From positions 1 through 9,555 of the forward strand of contig JACWDU010000018.1 in NCBI GenBank assembly GCA_014653935.1: 9,555 nucleotides of DNA, read 5' to 3'. Shown here one piece after another: positions 6,613-9,555 of the stretch. Each line of letters opens with the position of its first letter. Positions within the stretch are counted from its first letter, which is position 1. Both the position numbers and the translations under genes were made by a program. This stretch comes from Pelagibacterales bacterium SAG-MED23. Its GTDB lineage: Bacteria > Pseudomonadota > Alphaproteobacteria > Pelagibacterales > Pelagibacteraceae. The notes beneath the pieces were generated by a model. It worked only from the letters and a program-made list of their open reading frames with translations. It had not been told where the DNA came from and did no database searches.

Positions 6613-6751
6613 GTACAAATGATATTACTGAAATATGTCAAAAGATTAACTTAAAAGTTGAAAAAATAATAAGTTTTCTGTCAAAATTCGATAAATATAT
6701 TGTATTTATGTTACTTAATTCTTTATTTTTATTACTAATAGATCGATTCTA
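6613..6751. promoter_or_regulatory. Divergent intergenic region with repeats, promoter not resolved
   Basis: This 139-base AT-rich gap must hold the promoters of both the lipoprotein gene and the ABC importer operon. It contains TGTCAAAA twice as a direct repeat (6636-6643 and 6679-6686) and, between the copies, the inverted repeat AACTT-AA-AAGTT (6648-6659). On the minus strand each copy reads TTTTGACA, including a perfect TTGACA, but neither is followed at 16-18 bases by a credible -10 box. TATATT at 6696-6701 is a possible plus-strand -10 without a good -35. The repeats may be operator sites. Confidence 0.3.
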
Positions 6752-8251
6752 ATGAACACAAAACTCAAAGTATCAGAAATTTCAAAAATATATCCAGGCT
6801 GTATTGCAAACGATAATGTATCATTAGAATTTAAAAGTGGAAAAATATATGCTCTATTGGGAGAAAATGGAGCTGGTAAATCTACACTAGTTAAAATCTT
6901 GTCTGGAGTTGTAAAACCTGATGAGGGCGAAGTTGTATTAAACAATAAAAGTATTAAACTAAACTCTCCCTTAGATGCCAAAAAAAATAATATTGGAATG
7001 GTTTTTCAACATTTCAATCTCTTCGAAACATTATCTGTGTTTGAAAATTTGAGCATCGATAGCGACAAAAAAAATGAAGATCTAAGAGTTTTAGTCAACG
7101 ATATATTAAAAAAATACAATTTTGAAATTGATCTAGATATTCCAGTTCTAAATTTATCAGCTGGTCAAAAACAAAAAGTAGAAATTATAAGATGTTTAAT
7201 AAGAAATCCAAAAGTATTGATTATGGATGAGCCTACTTCAGTTTTAACTGAACAAGAAACTGATGATTTATTCATTTCTTTAAAACAATTTTCTAAAGAT
7301 GGAATTTTAATTATTTATATTACTCATAAATTAAAAGAAGTTTTGTTACTTTGTGATGAAGTGGCAGTAATGAGAAAGGGTAAAGTGGTTTCAGTTAGTA
7401 ATACAATAGATGAAAAAATTGAAAGTTTAGCAAATAAAATGGTAGGTGAAAATTTAAATACGATTAAAAAAAAAATTAATAATTTTAATGATAGTGAAAA
7501 AATTTTAAAAATCTCAAATCTAAATTTTAAAAGTGATGACCCTTATGAAACAAACTTACATGATTTAAACCTTTCTATAAAAAAAGGAGAATGTTTAGGT
7601 ATAGCTGGAATTTCTGGAAATGGACAAAATGAACTATTTCAAATTCTGAGTGGAGAAATAATTACCGAAGGTACTTCTATAATGTTTAGAAATAAAGAAA
7701 TTGGCAAGTTAAATCCTCGGGAAAGAAGAGAATATCTTATGGCTTTTTCACCTGAAGATCGCATCTCCCAAGCTGCAGTTCCTGAGCTAAAGATATATGA
7801 AAATGTTGCATTAAATAATTTTAAGTCATCAAACTTTTTCGAAAAAGGGTTAGTGAATGAAAAGAAAATAAAAGAACACTCAAAGAAGATACTTTCTAAT
7901 TTTTCAGTAAACACAGACAATGTTGAATTAAAAAGTCAATTTTTATCTGGTGGTAATCTGCAAAAATTAATTATTGGAAGAGAATTAATTACCTCACCTG
8001 AATTATTAGTATGTTTTAACCCCACATGGGGTCTTGATGTTGGTGCGATCAACTACATTCATGAAACATTAATTAAAATTAATGAGCAAGGAAAATCGTC
8101 AATATTAATTTCTACTGATAACGATGAACTCTTAAAATTAAGTGACCGTATTTGTGTAATTTACAAAGGTAAACTATCTAAAATAATGAATGCAGATACT
8201 GTGACTGCTGAAAAATTAGGAATTCTGATGGGCGGAGGTTCAATTGATTAA
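6752..8251 (+). CDS. ABC importer ATP-binding protein, nucleoside/BmpA-type (two NBDs)
   Basis: This is the energy-coupling subunit of an inner-membrane importer related to the BmpA/PnrA-linked nucleoside systems (YufO type), 499 residues with two fused nucleotide-binding domains. NBD1 is complete: Walker A GENGAGKST (37-45), Q-loop Q86, signature LSAGQ (135-139), Walker B VLIMDEPTS (155-163) with E160, and switch H192. NBD2 has a degenerate Walker A without the Lys (GISGNGQNEL, 286-295), signature LSGGNLQK (398-405) and CFNPTWGLDVGA (421-432) where the catalytic Glu is missing. That asymmetry is normal for this family and is not decay. The family commonly has QPTRGLD at this place, so N423 and W426 are variants. 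Sugar importers of the RbsA type share this layout, but the adjoining permeases favour nucleosides. It is the first gene of the operon, overlapping the next gene by 8 bases; no Shine-Dalgarno precedes the ATG. Confidence 0.92.
   Translation: MNTKLKVSEISKIYPGCIANDNVSLEFKSGKIYALLGENGAGKSTLVKILSGVVKPDEGEVVLNNKSIKLNSPLDAKKNNIGMVFQHFNLFETLSVFENLSIDSDKKNEDLRVLVNDILKKYNFEIDLDIPVLNLSAGQKQKVEIIRCLIRNPKVLIMDEPTSVLTEQETDDLFISLKQFSKDGILIIYITHKLKEVLLLCDEVAVMRKGKVVSVSNTIDEKIESLANKMVGENLNTIKKKINNFNDSEKILKISNLNFKSDDPYETNLHDLNLSIKKGECLGIAGISGNGQNELFQILSGEIITEGTSIMFRNKEIGKLNPRERREYLMAFSPEDRISQAAVPELKIYENVALNNFKSSNFFEKGLVNEKKIKEHSKKILSNFSVNTDNVELKSQFLSGGNLQKLIIGRELITSPELLVCFNPTWGLDVGAINYIHETLIKINEQGKSSILISTDNDELLKLSDRICVIYKGKLSKIMNADTVTAEKLGILMGGGSID
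8234..8238 (+). promoter_or_regulatory. Shine-Dalgarno selecting a TTG start for the first permease
   Basis: GGAGG lies inside the last codons of the ATPase gene, 5 bases before the TTG at 8244. There is no ATG nearby in this frame, so the strong ribosome binding site is what supports TTG as the true start and implies translational coupling between the two genes. Confidence 0.8.
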
Positions 8252-9317
8252 AATTGAAAAGCGTAATGATGTATCTCGATCAATTTATTTTTTAACGCCA
8301 GTTTTGGCCATTTTTCTTACATTATTTGGTGGTGGGATTATTTTTTATATTTTGGGGTTTAATCCTATTGAGGCTTTAAAATTTTTTTTTATTACCCCCA
8401 TTTCTGATTTATACGGATTAAGTGAGCTTTTGGTAAAAGCTACACCACTATGTTTAATTGCAATAGGTTTATCTTTTTGTTTTAAAAGTAATAATTGGAA
8501 TATTGGTGCAGAAGGACAACTTATTTTTGGTGGAATAGTTGGCGGAGGGGTTGCTTTGCTATTTTATAATCATGATGGATTTTATGTTTTACCAATAATT
8601 ATTTTATCTGGGGCAATTGGTGGGATGTTATTTGCAATGATACCAGCAATTTTAAAAACCTATTTTAACACTAATGAAATTTTGGTTAGCTTAATGCTAG
8701 TTTATGTAGCAAAATTATTATTAGATTATTTAGTGGTTGGTCCTTGGAGTAATCCTGAAGGTTTTAACTTTCCGGAAACTAGACAATTTAGTGAGTCTGC
8801 GAGAATGCCAATTTTATTTGATGGTTTAAGAATTCATGCTGGAATATTTATTACTTTAGTTACTGTATTCTTAAGCTGGCTTATTTTATACAAAACCTAT
8901 TTAGGTTTTCAGATAAAAGTTTCGGGTTTAAGTTTAAAAACTGCCAAATACGCTGGGTACAAAGGTAAGACAATGATCATTATTGTTTTTATGATAAGTG
9001 GAGCATGTGCTGGTCTCGCAGGTGTGGGTGAGATAACAGGACCAATAGGTCAGTTACACAGAAATATTTCTCCTGATTATGGTTTCACAGCAATAATTGT
9101 TGCTTTTTTAGGAAGACTAAATCCAGTTGGAATTATTTTTTCGTCATTAATTGTTGCACTAACTTATTTAGGAGCAGAAACAGCTCAGATATTTTTACAA
9201 GTACCAAAATATACTGGTCAAGTTTTTCAAGGAATGATTTTATTTTTTCTTCTTGGTTCCGATTATTTATTATTTTTTAAAATAAAATTTTTAGGTTTAA
9301 GAAAAAATGAGCTTTGA
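8244..9317 (+). CDS. ABC importer permease 1, nucleoside/BmpA-type (YufP-like)
   Basis: An integral inner-membrane channel subunit of the nucleoside-type importer, 357 residues with about 8-10 hydrophobic segments beginning near residue 14. The family motif NIGAEGQL is at 86-93, in the BPD_transp_2 (LivH/RbsC-like) fold. Other typical stretches are TNEILVSLMLVYVA (143-156), the cytoplasmic coupling-loop region GLSLKTAKYAGYKGK (228-242) and AFLGRLNPVGI (287-297). The start is TTG, eight bases before the end of the ATPase gene, backed by a well-placed GGAGG. Its stop overlaps the start of the second permease by 11 bases, so all three genes should be translated from one message. Substrate is inferred from family membership only (purine or pyrimidine nucleosides). 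Confidence 0.93.
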   Translation: MIKIEKRNDVSRSIYFLTPVLAIFLTLFGGGIIFYILGFNPIEALKFFFITPISDLYGLSELLVKATPLCLIAIGLSFCFKSNNWNIGAEGQLIFGGIVGGGVALLFYNHDGFYVLPIIILSGAIGGMLFAMIPAILKTYFNTNEILVSLMLVYVAKLLLDYLVVGPWSNPEGFNFPETRQFSESARMPILFDGLRIHAGIFITLVTVFLSWLILYKTYLGFQIKVSGLSLKTAKYAGYKGKTMIIIVFMISGACAGLAGVGEITGPIGQLHRNISPDYGFTAIIVAFLGRLNPVGIIFSSLIVALTYLGAETAQIFLQVPKYTGQVFQGMILFFLLGSDYLLFFKIKFLGLRKNEL

Positions 9318-9555
9318 TATAAATTTTATAGGTGTTTTAATTGGTGCCATCATGGCATCCTCAGTTCCTTTGATACTTGCAGCATCTGGGGAATTAATAA
9401 CGGAGAGATCTGGTGTTTTAAACCTTGGAGTAGAGGGGATGATGATTATTGGAGCAATTTCCGGATTTGCTTTAATGGTAGTGACTGATAATTTATTTTT
9501 TTGCAGTAGTAGGCTCAATGATTTCAGGTATAATTATCTCAGTTATTTTTGGATT
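9307..9555 (+). CDS. ABC importer permease 2, nucleoside/BmpA-type (YufQ-like), 5' part with apparent frameshift
   Basis: The second membrane subunit of the same importer, cut by the window edge. The ATG overlaps the first permease by 11 bases. The first 65 residues are typical: an opening membrane helix, ASGELITERSGVLNLGVEGM (26-45, with the NLGVEGM motif that matches NIGAEGQ of the first permease) and MIIGAISGFALMV. After the T run at 9496-9502 this frame turns polar (CSSRLNDFRYNYLSYFW). The frame obtained by dropping one T continues as a membrane helix (FFAVVGSMISGIIISVIFG). A one-base insertion in the homopolymer, either real or a sequencing error, therefore seems likely. The frame stays open to the window end, so whether the gene is broken cannot be settled here. 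Later genes, including the expected BmpA-like binding protein, would lie beyond. Confidence 0.85.
   Translation, partial: MSFDINFIGVLIGAIMASSVPLILAASGELITERSGVLNLGVEGMMIIGAISGFALMVVTDNLFFCSSRLNDFRYNYLSYFWI

Noticed and set aside
6613..6618. TTG start at 6618 for the small lipoprotein
   Set aside because: An ATG only six bases further in gives an equally good signal peptide, and neither has a Shine-Dalgarno; ATG is preferred.
6679..6684. Perfect TTGACA on the minus strand as -35 of the lipoprotein promoter
   Set aside because: No credible -10 box lies 16-18 bases downstream on that strand; the same holds for the second copy at 6636-6641.
7606..7640. Loss of the Walker A Lys in the second ATPase domain as a sign of gene decay
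   Set aside because: A degenerate second nucleotide-binding site is normal in the two-domain ATPases of nucleoside and sugar importers, and the rest of the frame is intact.
7639..7920. Open frame of 93 codons on the minus strand inside the ABC ATPase gene
   Set aside because: It is antisense to a well-supported coding region and the translation has no recognisable motif.
9297..9518. Open frame of 73 codons on the minus strand opposite the second permease
   Set aside because: It is a shadow of the permease; the plus strand carries the NLGVEGM family motif and fits the operon.

Overview
The window is very AT-rich (roughly 30% GC by eye) and tightly packed. Gaps are short, neighbouring genes overlap, and Shine-Dalgarno sequences are sparse. 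Together with clearly proteobacterial gene families, a Tim14-like membrane J-protein (typical of alphaproteobacteria) and an IbpA-type small heat-shock protein, this suggests a streamlined marine alphaproteobacterium such as a SAR11/Pelagibacterales relative. That placement is inference from composition and gene style, not from a marker gene. No rRNA, tRNA, CRISPR, insertion sequence or phage gene is visible, and no stretch above 300 bases lacks a gene.

Layout. 51-2124 (minus): an aldolase of the dihydrodipicolinate synthase / N-acetylneuraminate lyase superfamily, followed one base later by a cyclopropane-fatty-acid synthase, probably one transcript. 2173-3126 (plus): a family 9 (heptosyltransferase-like) glycosyltransferase, divergent from the aldolase. 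Its 3' end overlaps by 8 bases the convergent membrane J-domain gene at 3119-3628 (minus). 3647-5722 (plus): an intact oligopeptidase B, whose start lies only 18 bases from the J-protein start. 5824-6270 (plus): an Hsp20 gene with what looks like its own heat-shock promoter, a structured leader and a strong ribosome binding site. It ends at a UUCG-capped hairpin shared with a convergent small lipoprotein gene (6310-6612, minus).

6752 to the window end (plus): an ABC importer operon of the BmpA/PnrA-linked nucleoside type. It has a double-ATPase protein, a first permease that starts at TTG inside the end of the ATPase gene, and the beginning of a second permease that overlaps the first. The substrate-binding lipoprotein expected for this family is not in the window. 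The second permease carries an apparent one-base frameshift at a run of seven T's (9496-9502).

Functionally the window mixes envelope work (Cfa, glycosyltransferase, lipoprotein), protein quality control (J-protein, oligopeptidase B, Hsp20) and uptake of a probable nucleoside. The points most worth a second look are the candidate RNA-thermometer leader of hsp20, the frameshift in the second permease, the aldolase with a non-canonical active-site loop coupled to cfa, and the Tim14-like J-protein. I found no clear sign of a wholly new multi-gene system.
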